Shown here: in pieces, positions 17,428-27,009 of the stretch
Numbering within the stretch: position 1 is the first letter of the stretch
Layout: each line of letters starts with the position of its first letter
NCBI RefSeq assembly: GCF_900101435.1
Contig: NZ_FMZH01000010.1
Span: forward strand, 124,001-188,000
DNA: 64,000 nucleotides
From: Pedobacter soli
GTDB lineage: Bacteria; Bacteroidota; Bacteroidia; Sphingobacteriales; Sphingobacteriaceae
Reading direction: 5' to 3'
Position numbers and translations under genes: made by a program
Notes under the pieces: generated by a model
What the model saw: only the letters and a program-made list of their open reading frames with translations
Database searches by the model: none
Told to the model about the DNA's origin: nothing

Positions 17428-17994
17428 TTAAATGGCCGGCCGATCGGCTGCCAGCTGCCTGAAGCTTTTTACTGCCTGATACAACAATGTTTCTACGGTT
17501 CTGACAGAGATGCCCAACATCTCTGAAATCATATTTTTTTCAAGCATGTCGATCCGGCTCATGAGAAGCACCTCGCGCTGACGTTCGGGCAGCAAATTAA
17601 TCAAGCTGATAATTTCGGTATACGATTCGCGGCTGGCCAGTAAATCATGCGGGTTTAAATAAACATCAGGATAATTCAAATAATCTTCTTGATCGTTTAA
17701 GCTTAACGTGTTTAATTTTACACGTTGTATTTCATTAAAAGAAAGATTTTTGGCTGAGGCAAAAAGATATTTTTTAATCGACTTAATTTGTAAGTCATTC
17801 CGCTTGTCCCATAATTTCACAAACAAATCTGCAACGAGTTCTTCGGCTTTGCTAAAATCTCTGATGTAAATGGAAGTGAATTTGCATAAGGCCGGATAAT
17901 ACCTGTTAAACAGCGTTTCAAGAGCAAGGCTATCCTCATTAATTAACAAAGACATTAAATCTTCATCACTTTTGCTTACATATATATCCTTCAT
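17428..17994 (-). CDS. ECF sigma factor, FecI-like
   Basis: This 188-residue sigma-70 factor of the extracytoplasmic-function class, Bacteroidota expansion type, has region 2 at about 25-95 (ALETLFNRYYPALCKF, AEELVADLFVKLW) and region 4 at about 130-180 (LLPERQREVLLMSRIDMLEK, then EMLGISVRTVETLLYQAVK). It probably transcribes the SusC/SusD operon that follows. The FecR partner starts 122 bp downstream. The promoter of the sigma gene itself was not identified. Confidence 0.95.
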   Translation of the reverse strand: MKDIYVSKSDEDLMSLLINEDSLALETLFNRYYPALCKFTSIYIRDFSKAEELVADLFVKLWDKRNDLQIKSIKKYLFASAKNLSFNEIQRVKLNTLSLNDQEDYLNYPDVYLNPHDLLASRESYTEIISLINLLPERQREVLLMSRIDMLEKNMISEMLGISVRTVETLLYQAVKSFRQLAADRPAI

Positions 17995-18371
17995 GCTGGC
18001 GCAAAATTAGCCCGCGCACGTTACCGAAACATTAACAGAACTTTGCGTTTATGTTAGCGATGTATTAATGCAATGCATGTGTAGAATATGTAGTTGTGTA
18101 TGATTTAGCTACATTTCTCTGATAGCTGTTGTTCACTTTCTTCATTTTGGTCAGGATAATCCTCGTTCTGGCAACGCGCCTGCATCCATTTAGAAGCAAT
18201 TTTGAATTACATTAATACAATTCAAAAATGGAAAAGCACCAGGCTTTTTATTTTTATGTCCTGAATAATACCAATCGTACGGCCAATACCTTCAGTTATA
18301 CCTATGATAGCTTGAATCGCTTAACTAATGCAGCCGCAGGCAACAGAGTAACTGTTGAAATCCCCCTCATC
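17995..18371. other. Intergenic region with RHS remnant
   Basis: The left half is the upstream region of the sigma-factor gene and contains no clear promoter word. The right half holds a short RHS/YD-repeat fragment (18228-18350). Nothing else is recognised. Confidence 0.5.
18228..18350 (+). pseudogene. RHS/YD-repeat gene fragment
   Basis: The translation contains NNTNRTANTFSYTYDSLNRL followed by TNAAAGN. The YTYDSLNRLTN core is diagnostic of YD repeats in RHS-type polymorphic toxins and wall-associated proteins. The open frame starting with ATG at 18228 is only 71 codons and runs into the 3' end of the opposite gene, so this is a leftover from a large RHS gene rather than a functional one. 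No other part of such a gene is nearby. Confidence 0.65.
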
Positions 18372-19538
18372 TTACATTCCTTCAAATTTTACTCTGATAA
18401 ACCTCGGTCGGTAAAGATTAGGATGTGTTTGCAGATCCTTTAAAAAATCGAATGAGTTTACATTGTAACTAATCAGTAGTTCTCCTTTTTTTGATAAACT
18501 GGGATGTGCTTTTGCATTATAAGTAAAAAATGATTTCAACTCAATGGCTTCCGAAGTATCCCACAGTTTAATTACTTTACCAAAAGGGCCGTAAGGTGTT
18601 TTGCCCAGCTGCATACAAATCTGTCTGCCAATACCGCTTTGCTGAAACACCAGTGCATAACGTCCATCAGGCAGTTGCGAAAGATTGAGCTCGTTTGAAA
18701 CCTGATCTGTTACCGCTGCCGATTGTTTAATGTCGGCCTGCCAGTTGGCTCCGTCCCAGTAGCTCCATTTGCTATAGTTTTCAAAATCTTTTGGCAGAAC
18801 CCTGGCAACTAAAAGCTTCTTGGTTTTTCCGGAAGTACCATATACATAAATGTAACCATCGGCATTTACTTCGCCGGCCTGTTTGGTATTGATATAAATG
18901 CCTGCCCCAAAAGAACCTGTTTCACCATCGTGGTCGAGATAAAATGGGGTATCTTTTTGTTCGTAATTTTGAAAAGGCAAGGCCTCATCAGCCTTAATTT
19001 TGATTAAAGTATTGCCCACTTCGGCAAAGCCAAAAGCACCACCACCTGTACTTTTAATGCGGTAACCAAAAATGAAAGTGGCATTATCCAGTTCCTGGTT
19101 TACAAAACCATCGCCAAGCCAGTAATAGTCACCAGCCTGCGTTAATGGTGTTTTGGGCACGAAGATAGATTCGGGTTTTTGACTGACCTTTTTCCAGCTA
19201 AAACTGATTTTATTGGGATCGGGCTCATGACCATCCAGCACCGCAACTGCATTGTGGATCATTACGGCATTAGGCTCCATTTTGCCATCACTTACCTTCC
19301 CGATCATGCTGTCGCTAAAAATAAACAATGTTTTTTTCGCTTTAGGCGGCGAAGATTCCTTCCCGTTTAATGCAATGCTGTAAATCCCGTCGCCACCGAA
19401 CCAGCCATCCGTTCTGTTAAACAGATTGGTCCATTCGGGTGCAGTTGCTACTTTAAACCTGATGCTATCCAGTTCTTGTGCATTTAACGATAAAGAAGCA
19501 ACAGAACTTAACAATAACAGGGATACAAAAGCTTTCAT
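18372..19538 (-). CDS. Secreted beta-propeller-like putative glycosidase (DUF5005/DUF4185-like)
   Basis: This 388-residue protein has a signal peptide of about 20 residues ending LNAQ. The N terminus has FNRTDGWFGGDGIYSI and LFIFSDSMIG, a pattern seen in DUF5005/DUF4185 proteins that are five-bladed-propeller relatives of glycoside hydrolase families such as GH43. The acidic residues needed for hydrolysis cannot be assigned with certainty. The gene follows the SusD gene at 19866 in the same direction, with a terminator in the 327-bp gap, so its expression may be partly independent. A role in cutting the glycan imported by the adjacent SusC/SusD pair is plausible but inferred. Confidence 0.6.
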   Translation of the reverse strand: MKAFVSLLLLSSVASLSLNAQELDSIRFKVATAPEWTNLFNRTDGWFGGDGIYSIALNGKESSPPKAKKTLFIFSDSMIGKVSDGKMEPNAVMIHNAVAVLDGHEPDPNKISFSWKKVSQKPESIFVPKTPLTQAGDYYWLGDGFVNQELDNATFIFGYRIKSTGGGAFGFAEVGNTLIKIKADEALPFQNYEQKDTPFYLDHDGETGSFGAGIYINTKQAGEVNADGYIYVYGTSGKTKKLLVARVLPKDFENYSKWSYWDGANWQADIKQSAAVTDQVSNELNLSQLPDGRYALVFQQSGIGRQICMQLGKTPYGPFGKVIKLWDTSEAIELKSFFTYNAKAHPSLSKKGELLISYNVNSFDFLKDLQTHPNLYRPRFIRVKFEGM

Positions 19539-19865
19539 AGAATGGATTAAATTATATTTTTTATCCTGCCATAAAAATATTTGAAGATCGGAAGATCAAC
19601 AAAAATCATAGTCAGGAAGGCTAAAGCAATCAATAAAAATAAAGATATGATATTTACCACTATCATTTCACGCATAGCTGGTTTTCTGGTCTGATTATAA
19701 TGTATCCCGTTGCAAAATATACACCTGGCGGGCCAAATGTCATGTGTATCAGCGCATGCTCTGCCTGATATATTGGCTAATCTACCTTACAATGAAAAAA
19801 AGCCTGCGGTAAGTTCCAGCAGGCTTCTAACTAACCATTGTAACCTTTAAAAAAGGGTATCTTAT
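19539..19865. other. Intergenic gap with a terminator
   Basis: It contains the minus-strand terminator at 19795-19829. The remaining 250 bp before the putative glycosidase gene would hold any private promoter, but I cannot identify one. No small gene is visible. Confidence 0.5.
19795..19829 (-). terminator. Terminator after second SusC/SusD pair
   Basis: AGCCTGC (19801-19807) and GCAGGCT (19819-19825) form a perfect 7-bp stem around an 11-nt loop. On the minus strand it is followed by a run of T (complement of A at 19795-19800) and lies about 40 nt after the SusD stop. Confidence 0.85.
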
Positions 19866-21596
19866 TTAATAACCAGGGTTTTGTTTCAACTTGGTGTTGG
19901 TGTTCAGGATATCCCTGCCAATCGGGAAAATCTCAGTATGGTTATCCGCATCGGGTTTTTTATCCCACCAGCTGCCTTTGCTGAATACTCCCCAGCGGAT
20001 AAGGTCAGTACGGCGGCGGTTTTCACCAATAAACTCACGGCCCCATTCATCGAGCATTTCCTGATCGTTTAGCTGATCGCCTGCGGGATTATACAAACTG
20101 TTTGAGCCCGCAGGATAGTTGCGCTGCCTTACCTGGTTTAAATACCCGGCGGCCCCTGCTTTATCACCTGCCCGGTACCTGCACTCGGCCAAAGTATAAT
20201 AAACCTCTGAAAGCCTGATTTCAGCATAGGCAGAAGTAATGCGGTTGGGATCGGGAGTAGGGTATACAGGATATTTCACCAGAAAAACCCCCGAATTATG
20301 ATCTGCATGATTCATATTAGACTCTTTGTCTGTAATTTTTTTTCCCGGTTTGGTGTCCAGGAAAAAGCCTACCTGATCACGGATAAATAGCGCGTATGGG
20401 CCTTTATTTCCGCGAACGGTATCAGGAGTGGATACACCATTTACAGATTTGGTATAAGGAAGATAACCGTAAAGAAACATTCCTTCACGCTTGCTGTTCC
20501 CCAGGTTTTTATATTTCTTAAGGCGAATATCGTCAGGATATTTCTGGAACTTAATAAATGGCTTTCCGAGCTGATGCGTATATTCCACACTGTCTACATC
20601 ACGTCCGGGTTGAAGTGCAAAACGCGGATTTGACTTTCCGAAATCTGTGAAACCACAATATAGGGGAGCGGCATCATAAGTCATCCCCCAAAAGAACATC
20701 CCGCTATCGTATTGCCAGTGCGTACGGGCAAGCGTGCCAGGGAAACCGTATATTACCTCGGAAGTTAAACTCTTGTTGGTATAATCAAAAGGTGCATCCC
20801 AGCGGGTATCAAGGGCATAGTTTCCATATTTTCCGGCGACGATATCTTTGCAAACCGCTTCGCATTCTATAAATTTATCTACACCAATGTATACTTTGGC
20901 ATTGAGGTATAAGCGTGCCAGTAAGGTTGCTGCGCCAGCTTTTGTCCACCGGCCAATGCCATTCTCACCAAGTTGTTCCCGTAACGGCAAATCGGCAAGT
21001 GCTGCCTTCAGCTCTTTTTCGATATAGGCAAAGGTTTCTGCAGGAGGAGATTGTGTTCCTCCCTGGGTACTGTTTTTAACATCGGTAACAATTTCGATAT
21101 TACGATAAAAATCGAAAGCACGTAAATAAAACCAGGCCCTGAGCGTTCTCAGTTCAGCTTTAAAATCGGTGAGTTCAGCAGGGGTTACATTTAGTTTGGC
21201 AGGGTCTGCAATGCCTTCCATATCCTGTAACGAGTTGGTGGAAAGCACAATACCCTGGTAAAAGTTTCGCCATGCCCCGTTGGTAAAGTTATCTTGTGGG
21301 GTCCAGGTATGGTAGTGCATCCGCTGGTAATAACCACCATCCTGCCAATCGCCCTGGCGGTTATAGGTGCCCAGCTCATCGGTACAATCTTCGCCTACGG
21401 CATACACGTCATTACCCTGAATGCTCCAGTAAGCGTGTTCAAAAGGCCGAAGGAAATCTCTGATTACATCATCCCTGCGGGTGAGAAAATTTGCTGCATC
21501 GACCTTATCATAAATTTGTTCGTCTAGTTTGGTACATCCTGGAGTAAGTGTAAGCGATAGCAGGATGCTGCAGATTAAAATGCTAAATTTTTTCAT
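19866..21596 (-). CDS. RagB/SusD-family outer-membrane lipoprotein
   Basis: This 576-residue lipoprotein has lipobox TPGC with lipidation at Cys21. It has the standard SusD architecture: an N-terminal helical part with ELRTLRAWFYLRAFDFYRN, a TPR-like scaffold, and the C-terminal family signature RLSEVYYTLAECRYRAGD followed by YLNQVRQRNYPAG, then DEWGREFIGENRRRTDLIRW. It binds glycan at the surface with its SusC partner, whose gene ends 10 bp upstream. The many Trp and Tyr residues in the first 130 residues could form the binding platform. Confidence 0.95.
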   Translation of the reverse strand: MKKFSILICSILLSLTLTPGCTKLDEQIYDKVDAANFLTRRDDVIRDFLRPFEHAYWSIQGNDVYAVGEDCTDELGTYNRQGDWQDGGYYQRMHYHTWTPQDNFTNGAWRNFYQGIVLSTNSLQDMEGIADPAKLNVTPAELTDFKAELRTLRAWFYLRAFDFYRNIEIVTDVKNSTQGGTQSPPAETFAYIEKELKAALADLPLREQLGENGIGRWTKAGAATLLARLYLNAKVYIGVDKFIECEAVCKDIVAGKYGNYALDTRWDAPFDYTNKSLTSEVIYGFPGTLARTHWQYDSGMFFWGMTYDAAPLYCGFTDFGKSNPRFALQPGRDVDSVEYTHQLGKPFIKFQKYPDDIRLKKYKNLGNSKREGMFLYGYLPYTKSVNGVSTPDTVRGNKGPYALFIRDQVGFFLDTKPGKKITDKESNMNHADHNSGVFLVKYPVYPTPDPNRITSAYAEIRLSEVYYTLAECRYRAGDKAGAAGYLNQVRQRNYPAGSNSLYNPAGDQLNDQEMLDEWGREFIGENRRRTDLIRWGVFSKGSWWDKKPDADNHTEIFPIGRDILNTNTKLKQNPGY

Positions 21597-21606
21597 CGTT
21601 TTATAT

Positions 21607-24594
21607 TTAGAATGTTGCCTGTAATCCGAAAATTAGCTGAAGAGTTGAAGGATAATAATTTAAAGAGGTATTTACACCTGGCGTGAGACCATTAACAGGT
21701 ACACCCTCCGGATCGCCTCCTGTAAAGCTGGTAAAGGTATGGAGGTTACGACCAGTAGCATAGAGCCTGATTGATTTGAGATATTTGCTGGCAAGTGGCT
21801 GGCGGTAACCGAGCGAAACATTATCAATTTTTACAAAGGAACCGTTCTCCAGAAAATAATCTGAGGCAATAGAAGTGGTTGCACTATTGGTGAGCAGGGA
21901 GTATTTACTGCTGCTGTCGTATGCCGATTTGAGCACATTAGCATCACTTTGACTGGATGGCGTACCAATGTAGAAAGCTGCAGTATTGAAAATCTTGTAC
22001 CCAAAGGTGCCACGTAAAAAGATACCCAGATCAAAACGCTTGTAACGGAAAGTGTTCCCGATGGATCCGATAAATTTTGGGAGTCCGTTACCTACAAATT
22101 GTTTATCGTCATTTGATGCCTGGTTGGCTGGTACGATTGATCCGTCTTTACGGTATACCAGCAATGCTCCGGCATCATTTACGCCGGCAGAACGCAGGGT
22201 ATAGAATTCGCCAATACTATGCCCTTCCTGTATTCGCTGGATATTTCCGGGAGAGCCCGGTGCCGGAAGGCCTGCTACATCCTGAAAGGTGCCGCCTTTA
22301 TAAATTTCGTTGGAGAATGAAATAAATTTGTTGCGGTTGTAGGCTAGCGCAACATTGATATTATAACCGAAATCGGTTTGTTTAATGGCTTCAGCGCTAA
22401 TGGCGAGTTCTAAACCATAGTTTTTCATGGTACCTACATTACTGAAGGTAGTAGCCTGTGTATTGGGCGGCACCGGAACATTATAATAGCCCAAAAGGTC
22501 TTTGTTGGTTCTGATGTAATAGTCTAATGAACCGCTGATGCGGTTATTCAGGATAGTAAAATCGATCCCCGCGTTAAAATTTACCGATTTTTCCCAGCTT
22601 AAATCGGGGTTTACGTTTGAGGAAGGACCATACACCTGATAGTACTGCCCGTTATAAGGAAAGTAACCTGCACCGCCATAAAGCAGAAGCGAGAGGTAAT
22701 TGTCAAAATCCTGGTTACCGGTAATCCCGTAATCGGCACGGACTTTAAGTTCATTAACCCATGGCAAAGCGCCTTTCATGAAAGCTTCCTCAGAAAGCCG
22801 CCAGGCAGCAGAAACAGCTGGAAAGTTTCCCCATTTATTATTTAGCCCAAATTTAGAAGAACCTTCGCGGCGCAAACTGGCGGTGAAAATGTACCGGTTG
22901 TTAAAATCATAATTTAAGCGGCCGAAGAAAGATATCAGTGTAGAGCCGTTCTGTGTAGAGCCAACGGCAGATTGGCCCTGACCAGCCGCACCGCCGTTAT
23001 AAAGGCCTGAACCTAGATTGTTCCACAGGTAACTGTCAAAAGGGAAATCGTAATTTTGTGCCTTTACCTGTTTGTAATTGTAAAGGGAGTAGGAATACCC
23101 GCCCAGTAGCTTAAAGTGGTGGCGCCCCAGATCCAGGTTGTAGTTGCCCGTCCACTCGATATTTTTCTGGTCATTTTCCTGTTGTTCCTGCGATGCATAA
23201 TTGGTTTGTGTGGTTTTATTGGCATAAACAATTGAGGAAAGGGTAGAAGGGGTAAAGTTAAGGAGCTTAGCCGATCTGCTAATCTGTGACAGGGTAACGG
23301 TTGTGTACAGGTTGGAAAGGATATTCATCCTGAGCGAACCGTTTATATCCAGCTCCTTGATTTCAGCATCCGATTTAATCACATTTGCATTTTCTACCGG
23401 GTTATTGGAAAAGAAACCGGTATTGATGTAATTGTACTTCCCGGCATTATCGAAAATTGAATAGGTAGGATTTAAAGTGAGTGCATTATTGAAATTACCT
23501 TGATCCGAATTGCTGGTTTTCATGTAGCGCGGCGCAACGGTAAGGGCAGCTACAAACATATTGTTATCTGTAGCATGGTTGATGGTAAGCCGGGCCCCAT
23601 ATTCGTTTTTATGCGCGCGAAGGTCAACACCGTCAGCATCGCGATAATCGGCTGAAGCAAAATAGTTTGTTTTGGCCGATCCCCCCGAAAACTGGAGCGT
23701 GTGTTTTTGTGCAAATGCCGGCGAATTGGTTACTGCTGCCAGCCAGTCGGTGTTGCCTTTGTAATCCTGTCCTTTCTGGTTTTTTACGCGGTTGGCGATA
23801 AATTCATCAGCAGAAAGGTTTTCCAGTTTATTGGTGAGGTAGTCAAAACTCGCATAACCATCATAAAACATTTGCGATTGCGCGCTACCTTTCTTGGTAG
23901 TGATGATGATTACCCCATTACTACCACGTGTTCCGTAAATAGCAGATGCCGCGCCACCTTTAAGCACATCAATACTTTCAATGTCGTTTTGATTGATGTT
24001 ATCGATATTTCCGCCAGGTACACCATTAATAACGTAAAGCGGGCCTAATCCGGCGTTTCGCGAAGAAACCCCACGAAGTTGAACACTCGGACTTGAATTG
24101 GGATCGGCCCCTGCAGTATTACTGATGTTTAGTCCAGGCACTTTTCCCTGTAAAGACATGAGTGGGCTATTGGCCGCCACCGCCAGCAAGTCTTTACCAG
24201 AAACGTGTGTGATGGCGCTGGAAACCTCGCGCTTGTTGAGGGTACCATATCCAACGCTAACCACCTGAACTTCTTCTAAAGTGTTTGTGGTAGATGACAG
24301 CACTGCATTTATGGTATTGGCAGCGCCAAGGGAAACAGTTACTGCCTCATAACCTACAAAAGAAAAAGTAATAGCTTTTGTACCTGCAGGGATATTGAAG
24401 GAGTAACGCCCGCTTTCATTTGTGGTGGTAGAAGCAGATTTATTATTATCGGCAACAGTGACCCCAGGCAATGGCTGCCCGTCTGCCTTATCGGTCACCT
24501 TTCCGGATATCGTTCTGGTTTGTGCCTGCACGGAAAGCCCGAGCGCGCAAAATAATGAGCAACAGCTCAATAGGCGTAAAAAGTTTTTGTACAT
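21607..24594 (-). CDS. SusC/RagA TonB-linked transporter
   Basis: This 995-residue outer-membrane transporter has a signal peptide to about residue 25 (LSVQAQ), a carboxypeptidase-regulatory-like domain at about 28-110 (ISGKVTDKADGQPLPGV), the box EEVQVVSVGYG, a plug with GLGPLYVINGVPGG and VLKGGAASAIYGTRGSNGVI, and a 22-strand-type barrel ending LQLIFGLQATF. Unlike the transporter at 12684-16181 it has no STN domain, so it is not wired to a FecR protein. Regulation more likely comes from the divergent DUF6377-like gene at 25252. Confidence 0.95.
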   Translation of the reverse strand: MYKNFLRLLSCCSLFCALGLSVQAQTRTISGKVTDKADGQPLPGVTVADNNKSASTTTNESGRYSFNIPAGTKAITFSFVGYEAVTVSLGAANTINAVLSSTTNTLEEVQVVSVGYGTLNKREVSSAITHVSGKDLLAVAANSPLMSLQGKVPGLNISNTAGADPNSSPSVQLRGVSSRNAGLGPLYVINGVPGGNIDNINQNDIESIDVLKGGAASAIYGTRGSNGVIIITTKKGSAQSQMFYDGYASFDYLTNKLENLSADEFIANRVKNQKGQDYKGNTDWLAAVTNSPAFAQKHTLQFSGGSAKTNYFASADYRDADGVDLRAHKNEYGARLTINHATDNNMFVAALTVAPRYMKTSNSDQGNFNNALTLNPTYSIFDNAGKYNYINTGFFSNNPVENANVIKSDAEIKELDINGSLRMNILSNLYTTVTLSQISRSAKLLNFTPSTLSSIVYANKTTQTNYASQEQQENDQKNIEWTGNYNLDLGRHHFKLLGGYSYSLYNYKQVKAQNYDFPFDSYLWNNLGSGLYNGGAAGQGQSAVGSTQNGSTLISFFGRLNYDFNNRYIFTASLRREGSSKFGLNNKWGNFPAVSAAWRLSEEAFMKGALPWVNELKVRADYGITGNQDFDNYLSLLLYGGAGYFPYNGQYYQVYGPSSNVNPDLSWEKSVNFNAGIDFTILNNRISGSLDYYIRTNKDLLGYYNVPVPPNTQATTFSNVGTMKNYGLELAISAEAIKQTDFGYNINVALAYNRNKFISFSNEIYKGGTFQDVAGLPAPGSPGNIQRIQEGHSIGEFYTLRSAGVNDAGALLVYRKDGSIVPANQASNDDKQFVGNGLPKFIGSIGNTFRYKRFDLGIFLRGTFGYKIFNTAAFYIGTPSSQSDANVLKSAYDSSSKYSLLTNSATTSIASDYFLENGSFVKIDNVSLGYRQPLASKYLKSIRLYATGRNLHTFTSFTGGDPEGVPVNGLTPGVNTSLNYYPSTLQLIFGLQATF

Positions 24595-25251
24595 AGGAAA
24601 ATGTCTAGTTTAGTTAAAATGGTTAGCCGGTTTATTCAAATCAAGGTGGTTGCCGGGTAATAATTTAAACCTGCCCGGAGCCACGATCTTTGATGATGGA
24701 AACTAGGGAGAATTGTTATTGCTCATACTGCTTTTTTCCCAGCCCGAACAGTTCAAAAAGATACCGTTTCAGGAGAATTAATATTTGGTTAAAGGTTTTA
24801 GTTTCTTGTTAGGGAAGAATCATTGGGCTAAAATATTACACCCAACGGAAAGAAAATGAGCTGTATCACCTGGTATGTGGAATATATAAGCGAAAACTGT
24901 ATTTTTAAAAGGTATTTATTTGTATTTCAGTTGTATGTGAAACTTGTGTGCCCGAAAAATATAAAGTATTTAGAACAGCAGGAGCCTAAACGTCTGATTA
25001 CATTTACGTAAAATGAAAGGTTCTTTCATCCGGTTAAATGATGCTTTAGATTATTATTCGCTAAAAAGCGCCAAAACGGAGTTAAGCACTGACCGGGATC
25101 AATTTTAAGTACCATTATCTTTGTGTTTATTAAGGGATAATTTGCGTTAGTTAAATACTGATTTTAGCCGCTTCAAAACAGCATTATCAAACAGTTATTG
25201 CATGCTTAATTTCAGCTAAATCCTTATCATTGCCATCCAAATCTACCCAAA
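24595..25251. other. Divergent promoter region, 657 bp
   Basis: It lies between the SusC gene (minus) and the DUF6377-like regulator gene (plus) and should hold both promoters. No open frame of note, clear operator palindrome or repeat was found. The length is unusual for a promoter region here, so an unannotated small RNA or leader is possible. Confidence 0.4.
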
Positions 25252-26865
25252 ATGAAACCTGTCTTTTTTATCTTATTTACAATTGTAATTTCTGCCCATG
25301 CCAAACAGGTAACTTCGCCAGAAGACAACCTAAAGGAGCTAAAGACTGAGTTGGCTAAAAAACATGCTTATGACAGCCGTAAACTTTCGAAAATTACCAG
25401 TTTAAAATACAGACTTCAATTAAAAAGCGACTCCCCATACGAAGTTTTACAGCAATTGTTTGATGAATATGAATATTATACTTTCGATTCTGCATATGTG
25501 TATGGTAAAAGAATGCTCGATTGGAGTGTAAAGAATAGAGATGCAGATCAGGTTAACATCAGTAAGATTAAAATGGCTTCGCTATTACTTCACGCAGGAA
25601 TGTTTAAAGAAACTTTTGATTATTTGAAAGAAATCCATGCAGGAACCCTGAATAAAAAACAACTATATGAATATTATAGTTTGCAAGCTGGTGCTTATGC
25701 CAACCTTGCCATTTATAATAACGACAACAACTTTACGCAAAATTATAATGCAAAGTCTGTAGCTTATTTAGATTCAGCCATTGCGCTTTGCGCGCCAAAC
25801 TCTTTTGAGATGCTATTCGCGCAAGGTAACAGACAGATTATATCCGGACAAACCAATCAGGAGCCTCGCTATTTTACGAAATTGCTGAAAGCATATCCAC
25901 TAACAATTCATGATAAAGCCAGAATTTATACTGCACTGGCCGCTTTTTATCGTAAACCTGCTGATTATAACGAGCGCATACATTTACTTGCCCAATCGGC
26001 AATCTGCGATATCCGTTCTTCAACCAAAGAAACCCTGGCCACATTACTTTTGGCCGAATCGCTATTTCATCATGGCGATTTAGAGCATGCTTATCTGTTT
26101 ATTCAACGTTCACGGGATGATGCAGGGTTTTATGGAAACAAACTGCGCAAGCTAAAAATCGAATCGATATTGCCCGATATTGCTACACAGATTAATCTGG
26201 CTACGCAGCGCGAAAAGAATAAATTTTTGATTTATTTTCTGTCTATTTCCCTGATAACCACCATCATCTCTTTTGCATCCTTTCTGATCTTTATTCAGTT
26301 AAGAAAATTGAAAGTGAAGGAGCAGATCATTCAGGATAAAAACCTGAGCCTTGAAACGCTAAACAAGCAGTTGTCTGCTACAAACGATAAATTGCGCGAA
26401 TATGCCACGGTAAATGAGAAATATATCGGATATTTTTTTAATGTCATCACCGGATACATCCTTAAACTTGACCGGTTAAAAAAGAATGTAGAACGGAAGT
26501 TCTTAGCCAAGCGCTATACCGAGATTTCACAGTCACTCGATGAAATTAACATTAAAAAAGAACGGCAAAATCTGTTCGCTACTTTCGATCGTGTCTTTAT
26601 TAGTATCTTTCCGAACTTTACCAAAGTTTTCAATTCCCTGCTCAAAGCAGATGACCAGATTTGGCCCAAAAATCCTGAATTGTTAAATACCGAACTGCGG
26701 ATTTTCGCCCTGATTAGGTTAGGGGTTCATGATATACAGACTATTGCCACCATTCTGGAATATTCGGCTAATACCGTTTATGTATATAAAATGCGTATAA
26801 AAGCCAAGGCCATTGTATCGGGTGATGAATTTGAAGCCAGAATTATGGCTGTGGAAGCCGTGTAG
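25252..26865 (+). CDS. DUF6377-like membrane regulator
   Basis: This 537-residue protein has a signal peptide or N-terminal anchor (MKPVFFILFTIVISAHA), a helical TPR-like periplasmic part to about residue 315, one membrane segment at about 322-345 (IYFLSISLITTIISFASFLI), a coiled coil at about 350-385, and a cytoplasmic C terminus with a LuxR-like helix-turn-helix (LRIFALIRLGVHDIQTIATI, ending YSANTVYVYKMRIKAKA). This is the layout of DUF6377 proteins, which regulate nearby SusC/SusD genes in Bacteroidota. It is divergent from the SusC gene at 24594 and is its most likely regulator. The ligand is unknown. Confidence 0.85.
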   Translation: MKPVFFILFTIVISAHAKQVTSPEDNLKELKTELAKKHAYDSRKLSKITSLKYRLQLKSDSPYEVLQQLFDEYEYYTFDSAYVYGKRMLDWSVKNRDADQVNISKIKMASLLLHAGMFKETFDYLKEIHAGTLNKKQLYEYYSLQAGAYANLAIYNNDNNFTQNYNAKSVAYLDSAIALCAPNSFEMLFAQGNRQIISGQTNQEPRYFTKLLKAYPLTIHDKARIYTALAAFYRKPADYNERIHLLAQSAICDIRSSTKETLATLLLAESLFHHGDLEHAYLFIQRSRDDAGFYGNKLRKLKIESILPDIATQINLATQREKNKFLIYFLSISLITTIISFASFLIFIQLRKLKVKEQIIQDKNLSLETLNKQLSATNDKLREYATVNEKYIGYFFNVITGYILKLDRLKKNVERKFLAKRYTEISQSLDEINIKKERQNLFATFDRVFISIFPNFTKVFNSLLKADDQIWPKNPELLNTELRIFALIRLGVHDIQTIATILEYSANTVYVYKMRIKAKAIVSGDEFEARIMAVEAV

Positions 26866-27009
26866 ACGGACCAAATGAGAAATGTTACCTCAGCTGCGGG
26901 GAAGCGTGTGATGATAATACCTTAAAGATATACTATTATGCTTTTTACTGGATGATTAGCTATATAAATGATACGCATTATGGCCTTGCATCAAAAAAAG
27001 ATACAATAT

